Assembly (NCBI RefSeq): GCF_030908245.1
Contig: NZ_JAVFJJ010000002.1
Coordinates: 62,001 to 126,000, forward strand
Direction: 5' to 3'
Length of the DNA: 64,000 nt
Source of the DNA: Sinomonas sp. ASV322
Lineage (GTDB): Bacteria; Actinomycetota; Actinomycetes; Actinomycetales; Micrococcaceae
The translations under genes were made by a program, and so were the position numbers. Positions 7,677-16,035 of this stretch are shown piece by piece (within the stretch, counting starts at the first letter, position 1; every line of letters starts with the position of its first letter). Below the pieces are notes generated by a model, which saw only the letters and a program-made list of their open reading frames with translations, was not told the origin of the DNA and did not search any database.

Positions 7677-8759
7677 ATGACAGAGATCCCTTCTGTGATG
7701 ACCGCCAGCGTCCTGCGAGCGGTCCACGACGTGGCGCTCGAAGAGCGTCCCGTGCCGCAGTGCGCCCCTGACGAGGTGCTCATCAAGGTCAGCAGCGTGG
7801 GGGTATGCGGCTCGGATGTGCACTACTACGAGCATGGGCGGATCGGCCCTTACGTCGTCGAGGCGCCGCTCATCCTGGGGCACGAGCTCAGCGGGGTCAT
7901 CATCGCCGTCGGCGCAGACGTCGATCCCGCCCGCGTCGGCCATCGCGTGGCCGTCGAGCCCCAGCGACCGTGCCGAACGTGCGAGTACTGCCGCGAGGGC
8001 GCCTACAACCTGTGCCCCAAGATGGAGTTCTACGCGACTCCCCCGATCGACGGCGCGTTCTGTGAGTACGTCACGATCCAGGACGACTTCGCCTTCGACG
8101 TGCCGGACTCGATCAGCGATCACGCGGCCGCCCTCATGGAGCCGCTCTCGGTCGGCATCGCGGCCGCGCAGAAGGGCGGCATCAAGGTCGGGGACACCGT
8201 GCTCATCGCCGGCGGTGGGCCAATCGGCGTCATCGCCGCGCAGGCCGCGCGCGGATTCGGGGCGGCGGACGTCGTCGTCGCCGACATCAGCGCCGAGCGT
8301 CGCGAATTGGCGGCCAAGTATGGTGCCCGGGTCGTCGATCCGATGACGGAATCGACCGAAGGCCTCAGGGCCCACGTGTTCATCGACGCGACAGGTGCGA
8401 CGCCGGCGATCCTCAACGGCATCCGCTCCGTCCGCTCGGGCGGCACGGTCGTGCTCGTCGGGAGCGCGGACGTCATCCCGCTCTCGGTCCCCGAGGTCGC
8501 GATGCGCGAGCTCAACGTCACGGGCACGTTCCGCTACACGAACACGTGGCCGATCGCCCGCGAGCTCCTCCAGTCCGGCAAGGTCGAGCTCGACTCGCTC
8601 GTCACGCACGTCTACGGGATCGAGCAGGTCGAGGAGGCCCTCACCGGAGAGGGTGCGGTCAACAGCCTCAAGCGGATCGTCCTGCCCGGAGTGCGCCGGG
8701 TCGACGACCCCGCGGCGGCCGCCCGCGGGGAAGCACTCGTGGCGGGGGGCGCGTCATGA
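7677..8759 (+). CDS. Zinc-dependent polyol/xylitol-type dehydrogenase (MDR family)
   Basis: A 360-residue medium-chain dehydrogenase that probably oxidises a sugar alcohol with NAD. Start ATG at 7677 follows AGGAAG; the frame is open upstream to 7539 but that stretch covers the operator. Seen: catalytic zinc ligands in GVCGSDVHYYEHG and GHELSG, the structural zinc cysteines in RPCRTCEYCREGAYNLCP, and the Rossmann loop GGGPIGVIAAQAA. The CGSDVHYY and MEFYATPP stretches are characteristic of sorbitol/xylitol dehydrogenases (family knowledge). It overlaps the next gene by 4 bp (ATGA). With the kinase at the left edge it would give polyol to ketose to ketose phosphate. Confidence 0.87.
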   Translation: MTEIPSVMTASVLRAVHDVALEERPVPQCAPDEVLIKVSSVGVCGSDVHYYEHGRIGPYVVEAPLILGHELSGVIIAVGADVDPARVGHRVAVEPQRPCRTCEYCREGAYNLCPKMEFYATPPIDGAFCEYVTIQDDFAFDVPDSISDHAAALMEPLSVGIAAAQKGGIKVGDTVLIAGGGPIGVIAAQAARGFGAADVVVADISAERRELAAKYGARVVDPMTESTEGLRAHVFIDATGATPAILNGIRSVRSGGTVVLVGSADVIPLSVPEVAMRELNVTGTFRYTNTWPIARELLQSGKVELDSLVTHVYGIEQVEEALTGEGAVNSLKRIVLPGVRRVDDPAAAARGEALVAGGAS

Positions 8760-10255
8760 CCGAAACCCTGCTCTCCGTGCGGGGCATCTCCAAGTCGTTC
8801 CCCGGTGTGAAGGCCCTCGACAACGTCTCGTTCGACGTCCGCCCGGGCACCGTCCATGCGCTCTGCGGCGAGAACGGCGCCGGCAAGTCGACCCTCATGA
8901 AGATCATCAACGGGATCTATCACCCCGATACCGGGTCCGTCCTCGTGAAGGGCCAGGAGATGAAGATCAGGAACCCGATCGAGGCCCGAGCCCATGGGAT
9001 CGCGATGATCGCCCAGGAGCTGAACTACGTCCCCGAGATGACGATCGCCGAGAACTTCTTCGTCGGCCGCCTGCCCCAGAAGTTCGGCCGGGTCGACTGG
9101 CGCTACATCCGGAAGGAGGCGAGCCGGATCCTGCGCGAGGAGGGCCTCAGCTACTCGGTGAATCGGCGGCTCGGCAGCCTCACGGTCTCTGAGATCCAGA
9201 TGCTCGAGATCCTCCGCGCCGTCTACCACAGCGCGGACGTGCTCATCATGGACGAGCCGACCTCCGCCATCGCCCACAAGGAAGTCGAGTCGCTCTTCGC
9301 CAAGATCCGCGCGCTGCGGGCCGCCGGCAAATCGGTCATCTACATCTCTCACAAGATGGACGAGGTCTTCGAGCTTGCCGACGACATCTCCGTCCTGCGG
9401 GATGGCACGGTCGTCAGCACTCAGGCGGCGTCGGAGATCACCTCGGCCCAGGTCATCGCCCAGATGGTCGGACGCGATCTCGATCACCAGCAGTACCCGA
9501 AGGAGACCGTCGAGATCGGCGAGACGGTGTTCAAGGCCACTGGACTGGCCGCGGAGCACATGTTCGAGGACGTCAGCTTCGAGATCAAGGGAGGCGAGAT
9601 CGTGGGCCTCGCCGGGCTGATCGGAGCCGGGCGCAGCGAGGTCATCCGCGCCGTCTTCGGCCTCGATCCGCTCAACGCGGGGGATGTCGAGGTCGAAGGA
9701 AGGCCGGTCAAGCTCACAGACCCGAAGAAGGCACTCGCCGAGGGCGTCGTCATGCTCTCCGAGGACCGGCGCCTCGTCGGCATCATCCCGAAGCTCAGCA
9801 TCAAGAAGAACGCGACACTCGCGAGCCTCAAGAAGGTCGTCTACGGCGGGCGCTCGCGCGGGCGCAAGGAAGAGAAGCTCGTCCGCGAGTACTTCAAGAA
9901 GATGAACGTCAAGGCGCCGAGCACCGAGACGAAGATCGAGTCCCTCTCCGGCGGCAACCAGCAGAAGGTGCTGCTCGCGCGATGGCTCATCGCGGAGCCG
10001 AAGGTCATGCTGCTCGACGAGCCGACGCGCGGCATCGACATCGGGGCCAAGTTCGAGATCTACAAGATCATGACCGATCTCGCGCGCCAGGGCCGCGGAA
10101 TCCTCATGATCTCCTCCGAGCTCCCCGAGCTGATCGGAATGTGCGACCGCATCTACGTGATGTCTGCGGGCCGCGTGACAGCCGAGCTGAAACGGGGCCA
10201 ATTCTCCCAAGAAACCATCCTCAAATACGCCATGAATGAGATCGAGGTGGCATGA
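8756..10255 (+). CDS. Sugar ABC transporter ATPase, tandem-domain RbsA type
   Basis: Energy-coupling subunit of the second importer, 499 residues. Start ATG at 8756 overlaps the dehydrogenase stop (ATGA), implying translational coupling; the longer open frame upstream is a shadow. Domain 1 shows Walker A GENGAGKST and Walker B LIMDEPTSAIAHKE. Domain 2 shows GLIGAGRSEVIRAVFG, LSGGNQQKVLLARWL and LLDEPTRGIDIGAK. The stop overlaps the permease start by 4 bp, so dehydrogenase, ATPase and permease form one tightly coupled unit. Confidence 0.94.
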   Translation: MTETLLSVRGISKSFPGVKALDNVSFDVRPGTVHALCGENGAGKSTLMKIINGIYHPDTGSVLVKGQEMKIRNPIEARAHGIAMIAQELNYVPEMTIAENFFVGRLPQKFGRVDWRYIRKEASRILREEGLSYSVNRRLGSLTVSEIQMLEILRAVYHSADVLIMDEPTSAIAHKEVESLFAKIRALRAAGKSVIYISHKMDEVFELADDISVLRDGTVVSTQAASEITSAQVIAQMVGRDLDHQQYPKETVEIGETVFKATGLAAEHMFEDVSFEIKGGEIVGLAGLIGAGRSEVIRAVFGLDPLNAGDVEVEGRPVKLTDPKKALAEGVVMLSEDRRLVGIIPKLSIKKNATLASLKKVVYGGRSRGRKEEKLVREYFKKMNVKAPSTETKIESLSGGNQQKVLLARWLIAEPKVMLLDEPTRGIDIGAKFEIYKIMTDLARQGRGILMISSELPELIGMCDRIYVMSAGRVTAELKRGQFSQETILKYAMNEIEVA

Positions 10256-11292
10256 CAATGCTGTCCAAGCTGAAGTCCGTCGAGTGGGGCAGATACTCCA
10301 TTTTCATCATCCTCGCGGTGGTGTTCATCGTCGCGAGCTTCCTGAGCCCCAACTTCACGAGCGCCGACAACCTCTTCAACGTGCTGCGGCAGGTCGCGGT
10401 CATCACGATCCTCGCCTACGGCGCGATGACCCTCATCATCGGCGGCATGATCGACCTCTCCGCGGGGTCGGTCATGGCCCTCGCGGGCGTCGTGTCCGTC
10501 ATGACGTTCAAGAGCACCGGCAACCTCCTCGTGGCGCTCGTCGTCGGCATCGTCATCGGCGTCGTCTGCAACCTCGCCAACGCATTCTTCGTCGCAACGC
10601 TCAAGACGCCGGCGTTCATCGTCACGCTCGGCATGATGCTGGCCGCCCGCGGTGCCGTGCTCCAACTCACCAACGGCCAGAACATCCTCCAGCTCGGCGA
10701 CTTCGTGCTCTTCGGGCAGGGGACCATCGGCCTGCTGCCGATTCCGACGCTGTTCCTCATCGTCGTCACGGTCGCGATCTGGTACCTCATGACGCAGACG
10801 CGCTACGGCCGGTCGGTCTACGCCGTGGGCGGCAACGAGGAGGCGTCGCGTGCCGCGGGCATCGCGGTGCTCAACGTGAAGTACCAGGCGTACATCGTCA
10901 ACGGCGCCCTCGTGGGCCTCGCGGGCGTCCTGTTCATGTCCCGCGTCAACGCTGGCCTCCCCAACGCGGGCGTCGGCTATGAGCTTCAGGCCATCACGGC
11001 GCCGATCATCGGCGGCACGAGCTTCTCCGGCGGCATCGGCACGACGGCGGGAACCCTTGCCGGCGCGCTCATCGTCGGCGTGCTCGGCAACATCATGAAC
11101 CTCACCGGCGTCGGCTCGTACGTCCAGCAGATCGTCATGGGCGCCATCATTGCCGGTGCCGTCGCGTACGACGTCTGGAGCAAGCGCGGCAAGGCCAAGA
11201 CCGTGATCCTCAAGGCCGACGGCGGCAAGCGGCCGTCCGGTGGCGCGGCCAGCCCAGAGCCGGCAACGGCGAAGACGAGCTCAGCGCCATGA
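10252..11292 (+). CDS. Sugar ABC transporter permease, RbsC family
   Basis: A 346-residue polytopic membrane subunit of the second importer. It begins at 10252 in an ATGA overlap with the ATPase; an ATG two codons later is an alternative. Family landmarks: TLIIGGMIDLSAGSVMALAG, GGNEEASRAAGIAVL, and GGTSFSGGIGTTAGTLAGA. The C-terminal tail is Pro/Ala/Lys-rich and hydrophilic, presumably cytoplasmic. Confidence 0.93.
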   Translation: MTMLSKLKSVEWGRYSIFIILAVVFIVASFLSPNFTSADNLFNVLRQVAVITILAYGAMTLIIGGMIDLSAGSVMALAGVVSVMTFKSTGNLLVALVVGIVIGVVCNLANAFFVATLKTPAFIVTLGMMLAARGAVLQLTNGQNILQLGDFVLFGQGTIGLLPIPTLFLIVVTVAIWYLMTQTRYGRSVYAVGGNEEASRAAGIAVLNVKYQAYIVNGALVGLAGVLFMSRVNAGLPNAGVGYELQAITAPIIGGTSFSGGIGTTAGTLAGALIVGVLGNIMNLTGVGSYVQQIVMGAIIAGAVAYDVWSKRGKAKTVILKADGGKRPSGGAASPEPATAKTSSAP

Positions 11293-11342
11293 CCCGGCCC
11301 AGTTCCTCGCACCACCGTTCCCCCCACAACAAAGGAGTTTCA

Positions 11343-12359
11343 GTGACCATGCCCATGCCCACCCGCCGCGTCGTACTGTTCGGCGCAGCTGCAGCCGCCG
11401 TCTCCCTGGCCGGCTGCTCGGTGACAGTCGGCAACCCCTCGTCCGCGCAGTCCGGCGGTTCCCGAGCCCCGAAGGACCATTACCGGGTCGCCTACATCGC
11501 GCGGGCCCAGGCCGACTCGTTCGCTGCCTGGCTCGCCAACGAGATGAAGACCGAGGCGGCCACGAACTACAAGGACATCGGGCTCGAGGTCTTCGACGGC
11601 CAGGCCGACGACGAGGTCGAGAACAAGCTCATCGAGAACGCGATCGCCAACGGCTACGACGCCATCATCATCCAGGCCAACAACGGCGAGGCGCAGCGCC
11701 CGTACATCGAAGAGTCGGTCAAGAAGGGGATCATCACCATCACGACGAATCCCCGCGTCAAGAACATCGACGGTTCGAACTCGGTCGACGCGAAGCCGTA
11801 CGACCAGGGCGGCGTCGTGGCGAAGTACGCCCTCGACAAGATCCCGCAGGGCGCGAACGTCGTCGTGCTGATGGGCCCTCCGGGCAACTTCCACAGCGAT
11901 CAGCGGCGCAAGGCGTGGGACGAGATCTTCTTCGCGAAGCGCACCGACGTCAAGATCGTGGCGCAGAACCCGGCGAACTGGAACAAGGACGAAGCGCTCA
12001 AGCTCATGGAGGACTGGTCGCTCGCCCACCCCAAGATCGACGCGATTGTCTCGATGAACGACAACATGGCGGCCGGCGCCCTCGAGGCTGTCAAGGGCAA
12101 GGCTGGGTTCGCGAACATCCTCTCGTTCGGCGTCGACGGAACTCCCGAGGCCACCCTGCTCGTCCAGAGCGGCAAGATGACCGCCACGGCGCTCCAGAAC
12201 GCGAAGGAGCTCGCACAGCTCAACATGAAGGCCGTGCACGATCTCCTGACCGGCAAGGAGAAGAACGTCAACGTGGACATCGGCAACCCGCTCATCACGA
12301 AGGACTCGGCCGATCAGTACGTGAAGCTGTACAAGGACGCGGGCCTCATCAAGAGCTGA
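11343..12359 (+). CDS. Sugar ABC transporter substrate-binding lipoprotein
   Basis: Receptor of the second importer, 338 residues. The in-frame ATG at 11289 overlaps the permease stop, but the strong AAAGGAG at 11331-11337 fits the GTG at 11343; the ATG at 11349 is another possibility. The signal peptide carries twin arginines (TRRVVLFGAAAA) and ends in a lipobox LAGC, so Tat export of a lipoprotein is plausible. The mature part has the type 1 binding fold (VAYIARAQADSFAAWL, DAIIIQANNGEAQ, SMNDNMAAGALEA). Last gene of the operon, followed by a terminator. Confidence 0.9.
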   Translation: MTMPMPTRRVVLFGAAAAAVSLAGCSVTVGNPSSAQSGGSRAPKDHYRVAYIARAQADSFAAWLANEMKTEAATNYKDIGLEVFDGQADDEVENKLIENAIANGYDAIIIQANNGEAQRPYIEESVKKGIITITTNPRVKNIDGSNSVDAKPYDQGGVVAKYALDKIPQGANVVVLMGPPGNFHSDQRRKAWDEIFFAKRTDVKIVAQNPANWNKDEALKLMEDWSLAHPKIDAIVSMNDNMAAGALEAVKGKAGFANILSFGVDGTPEATLLVQSGKMTATALQNAKELAQLNMKAVHDLLTGKEKNVNVDIGNPLITKDSADQYVKLYKDAGLIKS

Positions 12360-12372
12360 CCGAGGATCCGCT

Positions 12373-12412
12373 GGCGGGCATCCCTATTGTCTGGGGGATG
12401 CCCGCCTTCCCT
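12373..12412 (+). terminator. Rho-independent-type terminator of the second sugar operon
   Basis: GGCGGGCATCCC (12373-12384) and GGGATGCCCGCC (12395-12406) form a 12-bp perfect stem with a 10-nt loop, followed by a pyrimidine-rich stretch with T pairs rather than a long T run. It lies 13 bp after the binding-protein stop. Confidence 0.75.
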
Positions 12413-12431
12413 TTCCCTAGGAGCCTTCCCT

Positions 12432-12662
12432 ATGCCACAGAGCGCGTCCCGCGTGCACTCATGCCGCGAACTCGTCACGGGGAACGAAGTCCAAGCCAAG
12501 GTCGGGGACGTCGTGCATTTCCGTGGGCGAGTCATCGACATGCACGAGCCGATGGAGCTGTTCTGGGCCGTCGACAGCGTCGGCGAGCGGCGCATCCTCG
12601 AGTTCCGCGAATACGCCATCTACCTCATGGCCGACTCCGCCCCGACCGACGCCGAGAGCTGA
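12432..12662 (+). CDS. Small uncharacterised protein (76 aa)
   Basis: Start ATG at 12432 follows AGGAG with six bases between; the frame opens earlier but runs through the terminator. The product is acidic and soluble with no signal or membrane helix. Its middle (VQAKVGDVVHFRGRVIDMHE) looks like a short beta-barrel, but I do not recognise the family. It stands alone after the sugar operon's terminator and converges on the toxin-antitoxin-like pair. Confidence 0.6.
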   Translation: MPQSASRVHSCRELVTGNEVQAKVGDVVHFRGRVIDMHEPMELFWAVDSVGERRILEFREYAIYLMADSAPTDAES

Positions 12663-12685
12663 TTCCGCGCGGCACGCCCGGCGCG

Positions 12686-12744
12686 AAGACGGGTTGTGGC
12701 CAATAAGACGCGCTGAGGGCGTCCTCTCCGCCAGAACCCGTCTT
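12686..12744. terminator. Inverted repeat at the end of the toxin-antitoxin-like pair
   Basis: AAGACGGGTT (12686-12695) and AACCCGTCTT (12735-12744) are perfect complements with a 39-nt interior that can itself fold (GACGC/GCGTC). It lies between two convergent transcription units and probably ends one or both. No long T run follows, so the call is tentative. Confidence 0.4.
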
Positions 12745-12777
12745 TCCTCGGCGAGGGCGCTCGCCAACGGCCAGAGG

Positions 12778-13026
12778 TCAGTCGCGCCCGAACCGCTGTT
12801 GCGCAGCTTGCCGCGAAATGTCGAGAGCAGCCCCGATAATTGCCCACGAATCGCCCTCTTCGCGGGCGGCCTTCACCGCGGCCCGCAGTTCGGCATCGGC
12901 CTTCTCGACTCCCTTTCGGGCCGCGATGATCCTACGGAAGTTGACCGCCTCGCGTGCGGGGTGGGTCGTCGGGCTGACAACGTCGAGCCCCGTCTCGTCT
13001 TTGTGCCTGCTCTTGATCTTCGTCAT
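12778..13026 (-). CDS. Putative antitoxin, small helix-turn-helix protein
   Basis: An 82-residue protein, second gene of a two-gene unit, 9 bp after its partner. The N-terminus is charged (KIKSRHKDE), the centre is a long Ala/Arg/Glu helix, and the C-terminus (SWAIIGAALDISRQAAQQRF) is a helix-turn-helix of a kind common in small actinobacterial DNA-binding proteins. In this order (toxin-like gene first, DNA-binding partner second) it is the likely antitoxin and the likely reader of the palindromes at 13278-13321. Role inferred from context; no activity can be read from the sequence. Confidence 0.6.
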   Translation of the reverse strand: MTKIKSRHKDETGLDVVSPTTHPAREAVNFRRIIAARKGVEKADAELRAAVKAAREEGDSWAIIGAALDISRQAAQQRFGRD

Positions 13027-13035
13027 CGGTTCACC

Positions 13036-13275
13036 TCACCTCAGGTAGTCGTAGAATTTCGCGCGCAGATGATCAGCGTGGATGATTCGCGTCGGCTCGT
13101 CCGATGGCACCGCAACGAGCTCTAGCAGCCGCCCCGACGAGTCCGGCCCGATGACAAGCAGCCGGGTCTCGCCGTCATATTCGTATTCGACGATACGGAG
13201 TGCATGCTCCCACCCATGCAGGATGTCGGCATCGCTCACACCATGCTTGCGAGCCGCCCCCCCCCTGATCTCCAC
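13036..13275 (-). CDS. Putative toxin, BrnT-like small protein
   Basis: A 79-residue basic/acidic mixed protein with GTG start at 13275. Its [16 protein letters not shown] opening, the [18 protein letters not shown] beta strands and the [12 protein letters not shown] ending have the layout of the BrnT/RelE-like fold of small toxins (family-level recognition only). The start codon lies six bases beyond a TATCCT hexamer, so the mRNA is probably leaderless. Codons 4-7 contain a run of nine G, making the gene slippage-prone. It precedes a helix-turn-helix partner by 9 bp. Confidence 0.6.
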   Translation of the reverse strand: MEIRGGAARKHGVSDADILHGWEHALRIVEYEYDGETRLLVIGPDSSGRLLELVAVPSDEPTRIIHADHLRAKFYDYLR

Positions 13276-13277
13276 AC

Positions 13278-13321
13278 GTCAAGGATACCTTGACAGCCTC
13301 AATCGTCAAGGCGCCCTTGAC
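13278..13321 (-). promoter_or_regulatory. Promoter and twin operators of the toxin-antitoxin-like unit
   Basis: Two near-identical palindromes, GTCAAGG-N3-CCTTGAC, lie at 13278-13294 and 13305-13321, 27 bp apart start to start. Read on the minus strand, TTGACG (13309-13304) and TATCCT (13287-13282), 16 bp apart, form a promoter whose -35 and -10 lie within the two palindromes. Occupancy would block RNA polymerase, the classic autoregulated toxin-antitoxin arrangement. Confidence 0.75.
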
Positions 13322-13347
13322 ATTTTCCGCAACAAGCCCGTGCCCTG

Positions 13348-13371
13348 CCTAGGCCTAGGCCTAGGCCTAGG
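13348..13371. repeat. Tandem CCTAGG x4
   Basis: Four perfect head-to-tail copies of the self-complementary hexamer CCTAGG (24 bp). CTAG is normally scarce in high-GC bacterial DNA, so four in a row is conspicuous. No gene overlaps it. Confidence 0.85.
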
Positions 13372-13391
13372 CCCAGTGAAGCGAACGGCGA

Positions 13392-13414
13392 GGGCGCCTC
13401 GAAATCGAGGGCCC
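13392..13414 (-). terminator. Possible terminator of the molybdenum oxidoreductase gene
   Basis: GGGC and CCTCG pair with CGAGG and GCCC around an AAAT loop, with one bulged G, giving a 9-bp stem about 50 bp past the stop of the oxidoreductase. There is no T run, so this is a weak call. Confidence 0.35.
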
Positions 13415-13466
13415 CGCCGTCGTCCGCTCCCCTGGCGGGTCCAGCCCCGGTGCCCCCGCGCCGTGC

Positions 13467-15779
13467 TCAGGGAGCCTTCGTGATCGTGACCTTGACGTGC
13501 TTCATGATGGGCTGGTCGCTCTGCGCGCTGAAGTCGCCGATCGCGCACAGGACGTTCATCTCGGGCATGTAGCCCGCGGCGGACCCGGGCGGGATGTTGT
13601 ACGGGACGGCGAGGTAGCCCGCGAGCGAGCGGGTCGAGCCGTCCCGGGCGAAGCTCGTGATGTCCACGGGGTCGAACTCGCCGAGGCCGCGCTCGGCCAT
13701 GTCCTCGCGGTTCATGAACACGAGCGTGCGGAGGTTCTTGATGCCCCGGTAGCGGTCGTTGTCGGAGTAGATGGTCGTGTTCCACTGGTCGTGGGAGCGC
13801 ATCGTGCCGAGCGCGAGCGTCCCGGGAGCGGGGACGACGTCGGGGAGCGGCGCTGCTGAGAACTCCGCGCGTCCCGAGGGGGTCAGGAAGACGAGCTCCC
13901 GGGCGGGCTGCTTGATGCGGAAGCCGAGCGGCAGGCGCACGCGGCGGTTGAAGTCCTCGAAGCCGTCGAGCACCTGCGCCATCGTGTCCCGGATCCGGTC
14001 GTAGTCCTCGACGTACCATTCCCAGCGCGTCGGGCTCTCGGGGAGGGCCGCGCGCGCGATGCCGGCGACGATCGCCGGTTCGGAGAGCAGCTGCGGCGAG
14101 GCCGGGCGCTTCATCCCGACCGAGAGGTGGACCATGCTCATCGAGTCCTCGACCGAGGTGGCCTGCACGCCGGCCTTCTGGTGGTCCTTCTCGGTGCGGC
14201 CGAGGCACGGGAGGATGAGCGCCTGGCGTCCGTGCACGATGTGGCTCCGGTTGAGCTTTGTGCTCACGTGGACCGTGAGCTCGCAGTTCTCGAGCGCCTC
14301 ATACGTGTAGGGCGTGTCCGGCGCGGCGAGGGCGAAGTTGCCGCCCATTCCGATGAAGACCTTGACGTCCCCGCGCCGCATCGCCTCGATCGTCCTGACC
14401 GTGTCCATCCCGTGCACGCGCGGCGGCTCGAAGCCGCACACCGCGCCGAGCCGCTCAATAAAGGCCTCCGACGGCCGGTGGTCGATCCCGCACGTCCGGT
14501 TCCCCTGGACGTTGCTGTGGCCGCGCACGGGCGAGGGCCCCGCGCCCTCGCGCCCGAGGTTCCCGCGGAGCAGGAGCACGTTGACGATCTCGCGGACCGT
14601 ATCGACCCCGTGCTCGTGCTGCGTCACGCCGAGGCACCAGCTGAAGATGCTCCGATCCGCCTCGCAGTAGACCCGCGCGGCGTCGAGGATCTGCGCGCGC
14701 GTGAGCCCCGACTGGCGCTCGAGCTCTTCCCACGGCGTGCCCTCGCACAGCGCGCGGTACTCCTCGAAGCCCGCGGTGTGCCGCTCGATGAACTCGCGGT
14801 CGAGGGCCTTGGGGTCCGACTCGGCCCGCTCGAAGACGGCCTTCGCGATGCCCCGCAGGAACGCCAGGTCGCCGCCGATGCGCGGCTGGAGGTTGAGCGT
14901 GCTCGTCTTGGTCGTGTGGAAGAGGGCCATGTCCACGACGTCGTGGGGAACGATCGTGCGCGTCGCGGCTGCTTCCACAAGAGGGTTCACGTGGACGATC
15001 TGGGCGCCGCGCCGGTACGCCTTCTGCAGCGCTGTGAGCATGCGGGGAGCGTTCGACGCCGCGTTGACGCCCATGATGAAGAGCGCGTCCGTCTCTTCCC
15101 AATCCTTGAGATCCACAGTGCCCTTGCCGGTTCCGAGCGAGGCCGTGAGCGCGCGGCCGCTCGCCTCGTGGCACATGTTGGAGCAGTCCGGGAGGTTGTT
15201 GGTGCCGAGCTCGCGGGCCATGAGCTGGTACAGGAACGTGGCCTCGTTGCCGAGGCGGCCCGAGGTGTAGAACGAGGCCTGGTTCGGGCTCTCGAGCTCC
15301 CGCAGGCTCCGGCCGATGAGTTCGAACGCGTCCGGCCACGTGATGGGGACGTAGTGGTCGGTCGCGGCATCGTAGACCATGGGCTCTGTCAGGCGGCCCT
15401 CGTTCTCGAGCGCGAAGTCGCTCCATGCGGCGAGCTCAGTCACGGTGTGAGCCGCGAAGAACTCGCGCCCAGCCCGCTTGGGGGTCATCTCCCACGTGAC
15501 GTGCTTGATGCCGTTCTCGCAGATGTCGAGGTGTAGGCCCTTCATATCGTCCGGCCACGCGCAGCCCGGGCAGTCGAAGCCGCCGTTCTCATGGTTCATC
15601 CGCACGATCGCGCGCGGCCCGTCGAGGAAGGCCCTCTCCCGCAGGAGGACCTTGCTCACGCTCATCGCCGCGCCCCAGCCCGCGGCCGGATGATGATACG
15701 GGCGGAACTCGGGCGCCCCGCCCGACGACGCCCCGACCTCGGGCTCGAGTTCGGCCCGCTCGTTCTCAGAAGCAGTCAT
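13467..15779 (-). CDS. FdhF/YdeP-family molybdopterin oxidoreductase (formate dehydrogenase-like)
   Basis: A 770-residue cytoplasmic molybdenum enzyme of the YdeP branch, often annotated as formate dehydrogenase alpha subunit; the true substrate of this branch is generally not known. Start ATG at 15779 follows GAGGAAGG. Seen: an N-terminal CPGCAWPD cysteine pair, the pterin-binding ASFYTSGRLGNEATFLYQL region, MCHEASGRAL, then GVTQHEHGVDTV, and a C-terminal dinucleotide-binding domain with MNREDMAERGLGEFDPVDI. There is no signal peptide. No iron-sulfur or quinone-linked subunit genes are next to it, so it stands alone. The neighbour on the other side is a MerB-like gene, divergently transcribed. 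Confidence 0.88.
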   Translation of the reverse strand: MTASENERAELEPEVGASSGGAPEFRPYHHPAAGWGAAMSVSKVLLRERAFLDGPRAIVRMNHENGGFDCPGCAWPDDMKGLHLDICENGIKHVTWEMTPKRAGREFFAAHTVTELAAWSDFALENEGRLTEPMVYDAATDHYVPITWPDAFELIGRSLRELESPNQASFYTSGRLGNEATFLYQLMARELGTNNLPDCSNMCHEASGRALTASLGTGKGTVDLKDWEETDALFIMGVNAASNAPRMLTALQKAYRRGAQIVHVNPLVEAAATRTIVPHDVVDMALFHTTKTSTLNLQPRIGGDLAFLRGIAKAVFERAESDPKALDREFIERHTAGFEEYRALCEGTPWEELERQSGLTRAQILDAARVYCEADRSIFSWCLGVTQHEHGVDTVREIVNVLLLRGNLGREGAGPSPVRGHSNVQGNRTCGIDHRPSEAFIERLGAVCGFEPPRVHGMDTVRTIEAMRRGDVKVFIGMGGNFALAAPDTPYTYEALENCELTVHVSTKLNRSHIVHGRQALILPCLGRTEKDHQKAGVQATSVEDSMSMVHLSVGMKRPASPQLLSEPAIVAGIARAALPESPTRWEWYVEDYDRIRDTMAQVLDGFEDFNRRVRLPLGFRIKQPARELVFLTPSGRAEFSAAPLPDVVPAPGTLALGTMRSHDQWNTTIYSDNDRYRGIKNLRTLVFMNREDMAERGLGEFDPVDITSFARDGSTRSLAGYLAVPYNIPPGSAAGYMPEMNVLCAIGDFSAQSDQPIMKHVKVTITKAP

Positions 15780-16035
15780 GGGGTCCGCCTTCCTCGGTCA
15801 CACGTAGGAATCTCGGCGCGCTCTCGACCGGGCGCGACCCACCTGCAGGCTATGCCACGTCGTGGGAGGCTGCCAGCCCTCGCCGACCTCCGTGAGGCCT
15901 CTTCTCTGTGCCAGAGCGCGTGCACATCGCGCCGGATACACTGACCTCGGCCGGCCCGGCCGGCGGATCGTGAAGCTGGTGGATCGCTCTCCGCTCGCGC
16001 CATCCAGACGGCTGTCACCGCGAAGGAGACTCGAA

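Noticed and set aside
15591-16018. Small frames on both strands between the molybdenum oxidoreductase and MerB-like genes
   Set aside because: Arg/Pro/Ala-rich translations without family features or ribosome sites; they overlap real gene ends.
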